64,000 nucleotides of DNA from VBAU01 sp036005185 (GTDB lineage Bacteria > Bacteroidota > Bacteroidia > Chitinophagales > Chitinophagaceae): the NCBI GenBank assembly GCA_036005185.1, contig DASYQS010000008.1:1-64000 (forward strand), given 5' to 3'. Both the position numbers and the translations under genes were made by a program. The notes beneath the pieces are model-generated. The model saw only the letters and a program-made list of their open reading frames with translations, searched no databases and was not told where the DNA came from. Positions within the stretch are counted from its first letter, which is position 1; each line of letters begins with the position of its first letter. This document shows, one piece after another, positions 16,741 through 25,221 of the stretch.

Positions 16741-17169
16741 TTCAACCGGCGTTGGCGATTTCGTTGTATCGTCCGTTAAATTGTTGAGACAGGGCATGCC
16801 CGTCTCAATCATATCCTCGATGCGCCCTGTCTCAACAATATCCGCGACATGCCCTGTCTCAACATTATCCACGATACGCCCTGTCTCTACGACACCGCCG
16901 ATTACGTCTTTATCCATTCCATTTATAATGATTATTCCGTGCACATGATTTGGCATTATTATAAAATCACCCAATTCCGCATTTTTAAAATGATTTGGAA
17001 TTTGTGACCAACAATCGTCAGCGATTTTTCCAATTTCATTCAAAAACATTTCAGCATTTTGGATTTTACCAAAAAAATGTTCGCGGTTCCGGGTGCAAAT
17101 GGTGATGAAATAAAATCCTGGTGTGCTATAATTCCAATGCTTAAAATCGATATCGTGTATGCTAGTGAT
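16741..17169 (-). pseudogene. Remnant of a REP-associated tyrosine transposase (RAYT, Y1 family)
   Basis: Reading on the minus strand from 17169 the frame gives HWNYSTPGFYFITICTRNRE, then NEIGKIADDCWSQIPNHF and DFIIMPNHVHGIIII. MPNHVHGI contains the HUH metal-binding motif of Y1/RAYT transposases, which mobilise or maintain REP sequences. The protein lacks its usual N-terminal start (a TAG precedes residue 1 of this frame), and its C-terminal part with the catalytic Tyr region is missing: after a 9-residue repeat array the frame runs on antisense through the 3' end of the DUF885 gene to 16654. It is therefore taken as non-functional. An internal repeat of this VETG type is seen in other Bacteroidota RAYT proteins. 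Confidence 0.8.
16784..16905. repeat. 27-bp minisatellite with one inverted unit
   Basis: Units of 27 bases starting CCCTGTCTCAAC lie at about 16798-16824, 16825-16851, 16852-16878 and 16879-16905. On the minus strand they encode a 9-residue repeat VETGRIVDN inside the transposase remnant. At 16784-16808 the array meets an inverted unit, giving a near-perfect palindrome of TTGAGAC and GTCTCAA around GGGCATGCCC. Confidence 0.85.
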
Positions 17170-17274
17170 CTAAATGCCGACTTTAACGGTATCAATCTTT
17201 CCATCTTGTGCTGCCGACTTAATGATAAAGGAAAAACTAAAAAATAAAAAGGGTAAAGAGAGAAGGGGTTTCAT
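17170..17274 (-). pseudogene. Signal-peptide fragment of an exported protein fused to the RAYT frame
   Basis: ATG 17274 begins a 34-codon frame MKPLLSLPFLFFSFSF followed by IIKSAAQDGKIDTVKVGI and a TAG at 17170. It is a normal Bacteroidota export signal with a cleavage site after AQ, but the mature protein is lost. The transposase remnant continues in the same frame directly after the TAG, so the two were probably joined by an insertion or deletion. The rest of the gap 17275-17439 shows no gene. Confidence 0.55.
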
Positions 17275-17439
17275 AGTTTATGATTTGCGAGCTCGACTGC
17301 GAACTTACAAGATGATTTTTGAATTTGAAAGTCCGCTCATCCATGCTTTGCTCGCCATCCTCAGAATTTTTTTTCTTTTACTAACTCATTGGATACAAGG
17401 CTGTTTAACTAGTGTTTGCCATATCGGGATCTATAACTC

Positions 17440-17474
17440 CTAATAAATTAGTTGTCCTACTAATCAATTAGTAG
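17440..17474. promoter_or_regulatory. BlaI/MecI-type operator pair
   Basis: CTACTAATCAATTAGTAG (17457-17474) is a perfect 8-bp inverted repeat, and CTAATAAATTAG (17440-17451) is a related near-palindrome. Both resemble the TACTA-type boxes bound by BlaI/MecI/CopY repressors. They end 24 bases before the BlaI-like gene, so it is likely autorepressed. Confidence 0.7.
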
Positions 17475-17498
17475 TAACATTGCTTAAAATTATTTTTA

Positions 17499-17861
17499 AT
17501 GATCAAACTGGCAAAAAGAGAAGAACAGATCATGCAGGTTTACTGGGAGCTTGGAAAAGCATTTATTAAAGAAGTGATCCCTCATCTTCCCGATCCAAAA
17601 CCGCATTATAACAGTGTTGCTACCATGGTGAAGATCCTTGAAGAAAAAGGTTTTTTAGATCACGAATCGGTTGGCAATCTCTATCGCTATTTTCCTGTCG
17701 TCACCCGTGAAGATTATCAAAAACATGCAATGAAAGATATCGTGAGCAAATATTTCGATAACTCCTATCCACGCATGCTGGCATTTTTTGCTAAAGAACA
17801 AAAGCTCACCGAAGAGGAATTGAAAGAAATTTTGGAAATGATTAAATCAAACAACCAATGA
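17499..17861 (+). CDS. BlaI/MecI/CopY family repressor
   Basis: The 120-residue protein matches the family over its length: KLAKREEQIMQVYWELGKAF, a winged helix with HYNSVATMVKILEEKGF, a recognisable wing, and a C-terminal dimerisation helix that in this family is cut by the partner protease. It binds DNA as a dimer and blocks transcription until the BlaR1-like protein is activated. The ATG overlaps nothing upstream; its stop overlaps the start of the next gene by four bases (ATGA), which indicates translational coupling. The palindromes at 17440-17474 are its probable operator. Confidence 0.93.
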   Translation: MIKLAKREEQIMQVYWELGKAFIKEVIPHLPDPKPHYNSVATMVKILEEKGFLDHESVGNLYRYFPVVTREDYQKHAMKDIVSKYFDNSYPRMLAFFAKEQKLTEEELKEILEMIKSNNQ

Positions 17862-20095
17862 TGTTGCCATACATTATTAACTCAGCACTGATACTGGGGG
17901 CCTGTCTGGCTTTTTATAAGATCTTGTTGCGCCGCGAAACATTTTACAAGGTGAACCGCTACATGCTGATCGTTTGCCTGGGGATCTCCTTTGCATTACC
18001 CTTACTGCCGGTGCCGCAACAGTTTTCTTTGCGTAAGCAACAAAAACAAACAACAGCAGTGGTGCAAAAGCCAACTGCTATCGTAACTAGCCAGTCGCAA
18101 CAGAGTGCTTCGAATGAAGAACAAGATGTACAAACCTCAACTCCTGTAAATAACTTGGAACAATCAGCCGCCATAAAATTTTCTTTTGACCGACTGATGA
18201 ATTGGTTGTTTTGGTTTTATTGGTTTGGCGTAATTGTGTTTGGTGTTAGTTTTATTTTTCAGGTTGTATTATTGATCTGGCGTGCCTATCGCAACCCGGT
18301 GATCATTGACGGCCGCTATCGTATAGTGGAAGTGAGCGGTGATAAAGCACCCTGCTCATTTGGCAATATTATTTTTATCAACCCCGAAAAATATGAATGG
18401 GAAACGTATAACCAGATACTGCTGCATGAAAAAATTCATATCCGGCAAAAACATACCATCGATATTCTTATTGCCGAGCTGGTGCTGATATTTCAATGGT
18501 TCAATCCATTTGCATGGGTCTATCGCCGTGAGATCGAAAGTAATCTTGAATTTTTGACGGATGACCAATTGATGCAGCAAAACAAAGTTGAGAAAAAAAG
18601 CTATCAGCTTAGCCTGATGAAGGTATCGGTGCCACATTTTCCGTTGAGCCTAACTACAAATTATAACCAGTCAATTCTTAAAAAACGTATAGCCATGATG
18701 AACAGTAAAAGATCAAACCTACACACGGCATGGAAATATTTTTTCCTAATGCCCGTACTTGCTTTTTTAGCTTGCTTGCTGAACGAGCCTGTAGCCAACA
18801 GCCAAACAACTAATTCTAAAAATGAAAAACAAACAGCCAATGCTGAAAAGAATCGCCATCATGGAATGGAGACTGAAGGTTATTGGTTCGCTGTGATCAA
18901 AGATGATAAAGTGAATATCCGGTTTAGCGATAAGAAGATGGATGATGAAGTTGATTTTAAGTCAGGACATTCTTTTAGCGGCACCACATTTAAATTATCC
19001 GAGCTAGGAACTCTTCCTAAAGGAACACCGGGCACATTTGCCATCACTCGTGAAGCAGGTAAGATGGAAATGACCGGAAAGTTTGAAGGTAATACCGGCA
19101 TGGGTACTTATAAATTCGTTGCCGATAAAGCTTTTGTTGATTACATGAACAAAGAGCTGAAAGAAACACTTGATGATGACGACCAGATGGCTTTCTTCTT
19201 TATTAATATTAAGAAAGAATTTTTGAACATGCTGAAAAGTGAAGGATATACAAGCATCACAAAAGATGACTTGATCCCTGTAGCTGCGCTGGGAATAGAT
19301 CAAACTTATATCCGTTCTATAAGAAATGCAGGATTTAATGCAGTGTCATTGGAAAATTTAGTTCCATTAAAAGCATTAGGCATCGATGAAAAATATATAA
19401 CTGAGATCCGCAGTGCAGGGTATAAAAATATAACCACTGATCAACTGGTTAGTTTCAAGGCACAGGGAATTGATAAGGAATACATCGGCAAGGTGCGGCA
19501 GTTAAAAGGAAAAGACAATAAGGATGGTGATGACGATGCAGATGATATTGTAAGTTTTAAAGCAATGGGCATCACTGAAGAATTTATCAATTCATTCAAA
19601 GCAGTTGGTCTTACTAATATTCCTCATGAACAATTGGTATCTTTTAAAGCAGTGGGTGTAACCCCTGAATATATCAAGAGCTGGCAGACTGCAGGTTTTA
19701 AAGATATCGACCCTGAAGAATTTGTAGGAATGAAATCACAGAACGTTACTCCTGAGTATATGAAAAGCTTTACGGGTATGGGATATAAAAATATAAAGCC
19801 CGAAAATCTTGTTGCATTCAGAGCTTTAGGGATCACGCCCGAGTGGATCCGCAGTTTTGAAGCAATGGGTTATAAGAATATAGACGCCGAAGAGTTTCCG
19901 GCTTTAAAGGCGCAGAATATAACTCCTGAGTTCATCAAAAGTTTTGAAGCTGTAGGTTTTAAAGACATACATCTTGATGAGATCGTTGCGGTAAAAGCCG
20001 TTGGTGTTACTCCTGAATATATTAAAGAAATGAAATCGAAAGGATTTAATTATAATAGTCTTCAGAAATATGTTACGCTAAAAAGTATTGATTAA
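17858..20095 (+). CDS. BlaR1-like M56 membrane metallopeptidase with C-terminal 29-residue repeats
   Basis: The 745-residue protein has N-terminal membrane helices (about 4-50 and 113-143), a cytoplasmic M56 zinc protease domain with HEKIH at 190-194 and the downstream REIESNLEFLTD helix, and a further helix at about 291-310. The part beyond lies outside the membrane: a beta-rich region (about 340-430) and nine to ten repeats of 29 residues (about 472-745) of the type LVxFKALGITPEYIKSFxAxG. No penicillin-binding domain is present, so it is not a beta-lactam sensor of the classic kind; the signal is unknown. On sensing, the protease would cleave the partner repressor. Repeat 3 is followed by an acidic insertion (DNKDGDDDADD). 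Confidence 0.92.
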   Translation: MMLPYIINSALILGACLAFYKILLRRETFYKVNRYMLIVCLGISFALPLLPVPQQFSLRKQQKQTTAVVQKPTAIVTSQSQQSASNEEQDVQTSTPVNNLEQSAAIKFSFDRLMNWLFWFYWFGVIVFGVSFIFQVVLLIWRAYRNPVIIDGRYRIVEVSGDKAPCSFGNIIFINPEKYEWETYNQILLHEKIHIRQKHTIDILIAELVLIFQWFNPFAWVYRREIESNLEFLTDDQLMQQNKVEKKSYQLSLMKVSVPHFPLSLTTNYNQSILKKRIAMMNSKRSNLHTAWKYFFLMPVLAFLACLLNEPVANSQTTNSKNEKQTANAEKNRHHGMETEGYWFAVIKDDKVNIRFSDKKMDDEVDFKSGHSFSGTTFKLSELGTLPKGTPGTFAITREAGKMEMTGKFEGNTGMGTYKFVADKAFVDYMNKELKETLDDDDQMAFFFINIKKEFLNMLKSEGYTSITKDDLIPVAALGIDQTYIRSIRNAGFNAVSLENLVPLKALGIDEKYITEIRSAGYKNITTDQLVSFKAQGIDKEYIGKVRQLKGKDNKDGDDDADDIVSFKAMGITEEFINSFKAVGLTNIPHEQLVSFKAVGVTPEYIKSWQTAGFKDIDPEEFVGMKSQNVTPEYMKSFTGMGYKNIKPENLVAFRALGITPEWIRSFEAMGYKNIDAEEFPALKAQNITPEFIKSFEAVGFKDIHLDEIVAVKAVGVTPEYIKEMKSKGFNYNSLQKYVTLKSID

Positions 20096-20114
20096 GAATC
20101 TCTGCGTTAAGTTT

Positions 20115-20153
20115 ACCGGGAAGAAGAGGTGGCCTTGACTTCCCGGTTTTTTA
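20115..20153 (+). terminator. Terminator of the blaI-blaR1-like operon
   Basis: ACCGGGAAG (20115-20123) and CTTCCCGGT (20139-20147) form a perfect 9-bp stem followed by a run of T. It starts 20 bases after the stop codon. Confidence 0.85.
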
Positions 20154-20272
20154 TTGTTCAAGAAAATTATAGCGGCAAACTTCTTTGTCCATTTCAAATG
20201 CAGAGAATGGAATGATTTCAAAAGAATGTTATAGCAATGGGTGGCTAGTAAATGTTCAATTTAAAAACTTAG

Positions 20273-21067
20273 TTACAGAAAAAATTGTTTATAGACAATA
20301 TAAAAAGATATGCTCAGAACAAACCATCCAAAAATTTTCTTCAGCCCATCGGCTGGAATTTTCGACGATAGCTTGGTTCCGATGACCATGCCAGCAACAG
20401 CGCCCAAAGAAAATTTTAGAAGCAAAAGCCAATCGATATTCATGGAGGCATAGCTTGTTAAAAAGCTGAACAACGAATTGGCGGTGATAATAAGCAGCGC
20501 GGTACCGATGGCTTTTTTCACAGGTAGTCCAGCCCAGAAATACAAGGCCGGTACAATTAGAAATCCTCCTCCAATGCCCAGCAACCCGGTAATGTTGCCC
20601 ACGAGCAGCCCGCGTAAAAAAAGAAATATCATTGAAGGTTTAGCAACAGCCGCCGTTTCATCTCCGCTCATGGCAGGCTTCAACATTTTAGCCGCAGCTA
20701 GCAACATCAAAACCGAAAGACAAAGCATGAACAGCGCATCTTTTGATAAGACAAATGTTCCGATGGAAAATAATTCTGCCGGTATGGAGGGAAAGATCAA
20801 TTTTCTTGCAATGACCACACCTACTACGGAAGGAATGCCGAAAGCAAACATGGTTTTAAAATCAACCAGCTTATTGGTCATGGATTGAATGCTGCCCGCC
20901 ATGGCCGATGATCCCACTACGAACATCGAATACACACCTGAGGAGAGTGGATCTTTTTTTAATACGTACACAAACACTGGTATGGTTAATATAGAACCAC
21001 CTGCGCCGATCAAACCCAATGATAAACCGATGGCCAGCGAAGCCGCAAAGGCCGTGAATTGTTCCAT
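20273..21067 (-). CDS. TauE/SafE family sulfite/organosulfonate exporter
   Basis: ATG 21067 gives 264 residues with about eight membrane helices; ATG 21100 is possible but adds a segment outside the family. The signature GLIGAGGSILTIPVFVYVL near the N-terminus and the matching internal repeat GLLGIGGGFLIVPALYF are typical of TauE/SafE (DUF81). Proteins of the family export sulfite, sulfoacetate or other anions across the inner membrane, and some act in thiosulfate or taurine metabolism. It converges on the BlaR1-like gene and is probably expressed alone. Confidence 0.9.
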   Translation of the reverse strand: MEQFTAFAASLAIGLSLGLIGAGGSILTIPVFVYVLKKDPLSSGVYSMFVVGSSAMAGSIQSMTNKLVDFKTMFAFGIPSVVGVVIARKLIFPSIPAELFSIGTFVLSKDALFMLCLSVLMLLAAAKMLKPAMSGDETAAVAKPSMIFLFLRGLLVGNITGLLGIGGGFLIVPALYFWAGLPVKKAIGTALLIITANSLFSFLTSYASMNIDWLLLLKFSLGAVAGMVIGTKLSSKIPADGLKKIFGWFVLSISFYIVYKQFFL

Positions 21068-21427
21068 GGCTTTACTAAATAATTCTTTAAACCCCAACAT
21101 TATGAAAATGCATTGGGCCTTATTTTCAAATTCATCCTGCGGCAGTGTAGATAGCATGATCGTGCTGGAATGATTTATCAAAAGGTGAATGATTTTCTGC
21201 AAAAAATTATGCTAACTTGAATAATCAATTTTTAAATGGCCTGCGAAATCAATTAGCCGGCTCCTGCTTTAATGAGAGCCCATTTACCTTACCATTACGT
21301 TACTAGCGGCTCAATTGTTTTTTTCAGCGCTGCCGATTAAATTGCCAAAGGGGCTTATATTTTACAAATACAAACACAGGAGAAAACGCATTTACTGCGA
21401 GTTGTGGAGCAATAAATTTTATTCTAA

Positions 21428-21907
21428 ATGCAATTTTTTACCATTGGGGTTTACAATTCTTCTGAAAAAGAGTTTTTTGATAAACTCATCAAAAATAACA
21501 TTGATACCTTTTGCGACATAAGACAAAGACGTGCAGTAAGAGGGGCGAAATATACTTTTGTAAATAGTAATCGCTTGCAAAAAAAATTAACTGAGTTAGG
21601 CATACGGTATGAACATATTTTAGAGCTTGCACCTTCTGCGGAAATTAGAAATCTTCAAAAAAAGGCTGATGCTGCCAACAATGAATTAGCAAGAGAAAGG
21701 CAACAACTAGCACACCCATTTATCGTTGAGTATAAAAACAAGGTTCTTAACCATTTTGATTTTGATAATTTTCTCGAGCGACTTCAGCAATTAGGCGCAA
21801 AGAAAATTGTATTGTTTTGTGTTGAAGAACATGCCAAAGCTTGTCATCGATCCATTGTTTCAAAAAAGCTTACCGAAAAATATAGTTACACCGTAACGAA
21901 CCTATAA
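21428..21907 (+). CDS. DUF488 domain protein
   Basis: The 159-residue protein starts MQFFTIGVYNSSEKEFFDKL, as in DUF488, and carries the conserved IVLFCVEEHAKACHRSIV with two cysteines separated by eight residues (CVEEHAKAC-HR). The family is widespread, of unknown biochemical role, and sometimes annotated as DNA repair- or phosphatase-like because of its Cys-rich motif. The gene is single, with short spacers to convergent neighbours. No regulatory site is obvious. Confidence 0.85.
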   Translation: MQFFTIGVYNSSEKEFFDKLIKNNIDTFCDIRQRRAVRGAKYTFVNSNRLQKKLTELGIRYEHILELAPSAEIRNLQKKADAANNELARERQQLAHPFIVEYKNKVLNHFDFDNFLERLQQLGAKKIVLFCVEEHAKACHRSIVSKKLTEKYSYTVTNL

Positions 21908-21936
21908 GATGAAATTTAGTACGAAGCTGAGCGAGT

Positions 21937-22545
21937 TTAAAAACTTTCACGCGGAATACCGATCACCATCTCAATTATTTTGTCTTTTGCATAAGCACTG
22001 TCATAAAATCTCCAAAGCATTCGGTTATTGATAGAATCTACTTCTTCGCTTTCTTCATCACTTTCAACAAAGGATAAAGTGTCTGCAACAGCTTCAATTT
22101 CTTTTCTTGGAACGATTGAGAAATAAATTCCTGTACTATCATAATGGGCATTTAGTATATCTGGGTCTGTTAAATATTGCCACCTGGGCTCGCCGTATAT
22201 TCTCACCATATCGGCAACATTCATTTTACTGATCAAAAAACCTTTTTTTGTTTTTCCTTTGAAATTTGTGTTACAACTTATGGCGAATATTTTACGGCTG
22301 TTATCAGCCATTAAATAGAAAAAGGATAAGCCATATTTTTTATAAAAAATTTCTACGGAATATCCGCGGCGGTAGATGGTATTAAACTCAGTATTCAAAA
22401 ATTCTTTAACCGCCTTTTCATCTGCTTTGTCAAGAGTCAGCTGATCAACTCCAACACCTTCATAGATAATTGAATTTTCACAGATCTTGTCGCGATGGCA
22501 CGATGTCAAAACGATTATCAATGCAAATACAATTGGAATTTTCAT
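21937..22545 (-). CDS. Lipoprotein of unknown function
   Basis: ATG 22545 gives 202 residues with a lipoprotein signal (KIPIVFALIIVLTSCHRD). The mature part has the pattern of a small mixed alpha/beta protein (ADEKAVKEFLNTEFNTIYRRGYSVEIFYKKYGLSFFY) followed by MVRIYGEPRWQYL and a Glu/Asp-rich segment SFVESDEESEEVD. I do not recognise the family. It begins 30 bases past the stop codon of the ChaN-like gene on the same strand and is probably its operon partner. Confidence 0.6.
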   Translation of the reverse strand: MKIPIVFALIIVLTSCHRDKICENSIIYEGVGVDQLTLDKADEKAVKEFLNTEFNTIYRRGYSVEIFYKKYGLSFFYLMADNSRKIFAISCNTNFKGKTKKGFLISKMNVADMVRIYGEPRWQYLTDPDILNAHYDSTGIYFSIVPRKEIEAVADTLSFVESDEESEEVDSINNRMLWRFYDSAYAKDKIIEMVIGIPRESF

Positions 22546-22574
22546 ACATTCATTTTTAAACCGTCTCAAAAAAA

Positions 22575-23429
22575 TTAATAAGTTGTTGTCATGTCTTCAT
22601 CCACGCAAATAATATAATCTGCCTTGCTTTTATTTTCAGCTAATAGTTTATGAATATCTTTTTGCAAAACTGTTGTGATGGTTGCATACTTGAGATCAGG
22701 ACGGCTTTTCCTCAAATACCATAAAATGCCTTCATGGTTTTCAGAGTGATAAGCGCCATTGTAGTGTATCATCAATTTTCCAGGCTGATAGTATTTTAAA
22801 ATAAAATAAGCCATGGTAGCATCTTTTATTGCCTGGGCCTTTGGTATGTTCGATCCGCTGTGGCCTGGCATCATGTTCAGCATGTTTTTGTAACCTGGTA
22901 GGGTTGAATCATAATCAATGGGCAATGGCGCCATCCATGATTTTTCCAATGCTGTGATCGTGTCTAGGGCTTCAAAACTTCCCTTAGCAACAAGAGATGC
23001 ATAACGGCGCGGTATATTCGTAGCAGCAAATGCAATTTTATTTTCGTTTGCAAAATTGACTAGGGGTGCATAATCTGTTTTATAATTTTTCCAAAGACGT
23101 GCCATTGAATCGAGACCTTTTTCACTGATCGTTCCTTTTAAATATAGATCAAGCGCCTGCTGATTATCCTGTTCGAACATTTCAGCACCCAATACCAAAT
23201 CTCGGTATTGCTTTAGTTCTTTTGCCACTTCCAACTCCAACCAGTGATCGATAGGATTATTATGAAATTCTCCAAACAATACAACATCTTGCTGTTGTAG
23301 CATTTTGATCATTTTTTTGAAGCTGGTTTTTTTACCTTTTGCATTATAAAGAATATATGCCGGTTTATCCTGTGCATTCATCCATGTTACGAACGCAAGG
23401 GCTGGCAGGAGCATGAATATTTTTTTCAT
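22575..23429 (-). CDS. ChaN-like protein (Tiki/haem-binding uptake superfamily)
   Basis: The 284-residue protein has a cleavable signal (MKKIFMLLPALAFVTWMNAQ) with no lipobox Cys, and matches the ChaN family: VVLFGEFHNNPIDHWLELEV, then LVLGAEMFEQDNQQALDLYL and the late IHYNGAYHSENHEGI. In Campylobacter ChaN binds haem as a dimer; the superfamily also includes Tiki-type metalloproteases with the GE-H motif that is visible here as FGEFH. Which role holds is not clear. It is followed after 29 bases by a lipoprotein gene. Confidence 0.85.
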   Translation of the reverse strand: MKKIFMLLPALAFVTWMNAQDKPAYILYNAKGKKTSFKKMIKMLQQQDVVLFGEFHNNPIDHWLELEVAKELKQYRDLVLGAEMFEQDNQQALDLYLKGTISEKGLDSMARLWKNYKTDYAPLVNFANENKIAFAATNIPRRYASLVAKGSFEALDTITALEKSWMAPLPIDYDSTLPGYKNMLNMMPGHSGSNIPKAQAIKDATMAYFILKYYQPGKLMIHYNGAYHSENHEGILWYLRKSRPDLKYATITTVLQKDIHKLLAENKSKADYIICVDEDMTTTY

Positions 23430-23544
23430 AAGGCAAAGATGGAAGTTTTTAAAAGAAATGCAGGTTTACTCATTAAGCATTGATTTTGTTTTAAGACAAA
23501 TAATATGATGGTATGTTATTTGTTTTTATTTCAATAAAAAATAA

Positions 23545-23748
23545 ATGAGCCGCAAAAAAATAATAGTCGGAATTAGTTTGCTTGCCGTCGCGGGAATTAT
23601 TATTTACCTCAGCCGCCGCCACCAAACAAGCATTATAAACAAATTGAAAGCTGAACAAGTGGCTGAACATGGGTATGAAACAGCTTATGATATATTGTTT
23701 CCCAAAAAGAACAAGCGGATCAAAAAACACAGAAATCCGCATCCTTGA
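23545..23748 (+). CDS. Small single-pass membrane protein
   Basis: This 67-residue protein has a basic start (MSRKKI), one membrane helix (IVGISLLAVAGIIIYLS) and a cytoplasmic or periplasmic basic tail ending in KKHRNPHP. The segment EQVAEHGYETAYDILFPKK looks conserved, as the type recurs in Chitinophagaceae, but no function is known. The spacing to neighbours gives no hint of an operon. Confidence 0.6.
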   Translation: MSRKKIIVGISLLAVAGIIIYLSRRHQTSIINKLKAEQVAEHGYETAYDILFPKKNKRIKKHRNPHP

Positions 23749-23907
23749 GAAAATATTTACACAACTTCATCAACCATAAAAGCAAAAGGGATATCATAGT
23801 CTATAAAGTTTGAGATTTCTCACTTCACTTTCGGAATGTTAAGATTATTTAATTGCAGCAATCAGCTCTGCAATAAGTGTTACCTTACAAGACTCCAAAT
23901 AGCATTC

Positions 23908-24528
23908 ATGAAATTCATTATTCAAAAAGCTTTCTTCTTTGTATTGTGTTCTGCTTTTGCTTCCACTGCCTTTGCCCAGTATAACTGGAAATTAAGTAAA
24001 GAGAAAGATGGTATCAGAGTGTATCAATCCGATGTTCAGCATTCAAAATATAAAAGCATTAAAGTAGAATGTACCCTTAAGGGCACCTACGATAAGTTAA
24101 TGGCTGTGCTTAGCGATGTCAGTCACCAAAAAGATTGGGTGTACAATAATAAAACATCGTATATGATTAAAAGGATTGGCCCCTCTGAGTATTATTATTA
24201 TTCAGAGACCTCATTACCCTGGCCCATGTCAAACAGGGATGCCGCCGTGCATTTAAAAATGAATAAGGATAGTTTGAACCGTTTTTTAAAGATCACCGCC
24301 GTTAGCGAGCCAAATTATGTTCCTGAAAAAAACGGCAAGGTGAGGGTACCCAGGTCGGATATCAGTTGGTTTGTTACAATGCCTACATCAAAAACCATTA
24401 GCATCGTATATATCTTTGATGCAGAACCTGGCGGAAGCCTTCCCGCTTGGATTGTAAACATGTTTGCCGACAAAGGGCCTTTCGAGAGCTTTAAAAAATT
24501 GTCGGAAATATTAAAGCGACAGACATAA
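23908..24528 (+). CDS. Exported START domain protein
   Basis: ATG 23908 gives 206 residues with a signal peptide (KAFFFVLCSAFASTAFAQ). The rest follows the START (StAR-related lipid transfer) fold: YNWKLSKEKDGIRVYQSDV, DVSHQKDWVYNNKTSYMI, YYYYSETSLPWPMSNRD and the terminal helix GPFESFKKLSEILK. START domains hold hydrophobic ligands in a cavity; in Bacteroidota, secreted members of this kind are of unknown role. A single gene, upstream of the CopD-like gene by 158 bases. Confidence 0.85.
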   Translation: MKFIIQKAFFFVLCSAFASTAFAQYNWKLSKEKDGIRVYQSDVQHSKYKSIKVECTLKGTYDKLMAVLSDVSHQKDWVYNNKTSYMIKRIGPSEYYYYSETSLPWPMSNRDAAVHLKMNKDSLNRFLKITAVSEPNYVPEKNGKVRVPRSDISWFVTMPTSKTISIVYIFDAEPGGSLPAWIVNMFADKGPFESFKKLSEILKRQT

Positions 24529-24686
24529 CTATTTTCGCATTTGCCTAGCCGGCATTGAGCCAACCTTCTGAAATTATTCACCGAAAATTTTAAGGCGATT
24601 AATGGTTTTATTCTCCCGCAAAAAGCATTTGAATCGTTGAAGGGTTCAACTTCAATTACCTTCGTTTTCAATTTTTCTTTCTGCTT

Positions 24687-25160
24687 ATGAGTGTCTGGTA
24701 CCATATCAGCGTGTGGCTACATATTGTAGGCGGAGCTTTTTGGATCGGCGGCATGTTATTTCTTTCGCTGGTGCTGCTTCCTGCCATCAAGAACGATACC
24801 GATCGCAGCCAACTGCTAATGGCAATAGGGTTAAAGTTTCGTTTTTATGGATATATTATATTAGGGCTTTTATTTGTAACAGGCTTGCTCAATATGGTTT
24901 TTAAAGGCATTCAATTTTCATGGAGATTTTTTAATGAAACCAACTACGGTCGGTTGGTAATCATCAAGCTTATGCTTTTTATTTCCCTGCTACTCATCAG
25001 CCTAACCTATGATCTGGTGGTTGGCAAGAGGGTTCTTGGACAGCTTCAAAAAGAACAGGACAAGAAACTTGGGCTCATTGCCCGCTGGACAGGTCGTATC
25101 CTGCTTCTTATTTCTTTGATGATGGCCTATATCGGGGTATTGCTTTCCAGGGGAGGGTGA
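24687..25160 (+). CDS. CopD-like integral membrane protein
   Basis: The 157-residue protein has four membrane helices and the conserved first helix HISVWLHIVGGAFWIGGMLFL with two histidines, typical of CopD / DUF2269-type copper-resistance domains. Such small members lack the full CopD and may bind haem b or copper through these His residues. No copper chaperone or exporter is adjacent, so the metal link is family-based only. Confidence 0.75.
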   Translation: MSVWYHISVWLHIVGGAFWIGGMLFLSLVLLPAIKNDTDRSQLLMAIGLKFRFYGYIILGLLFVTGLLNMVFKGIQFSWRFFNETNYGRLVIIKLMLFISLLLISLTYDLVVGKRVLGQLQKEQDKKLGLIARWTGRILLLISLMMAYIGVLLSRGG

Positions 25161-25221
25161 TTTTGAATCGTGAATCGTGAGTTATGAACCAATTCAATTA
25201 CTATTTTTCGTTCTCAATCCT

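Noticed and set aside
16784..16905. Possible CRISPR array
   Set aside because: Units are contiguous 27-bp repeats without spacers and encode a 9-residue repeat in the transposase frame; no cas genes nearby.
17858..20095. Reading blaI-blaR1 as a beta-lactam resistance locus
   Set aside because: No penicillin-binding sensor domain and no beta-lactamase gene in the neighbourhood.
20478..21173. Two plus-strand frames over the TauE/SafE gene
   Set aside because: Shadow frames rich in residues expected from antisense of a membrane protein; TauE motifs are on the other strand.
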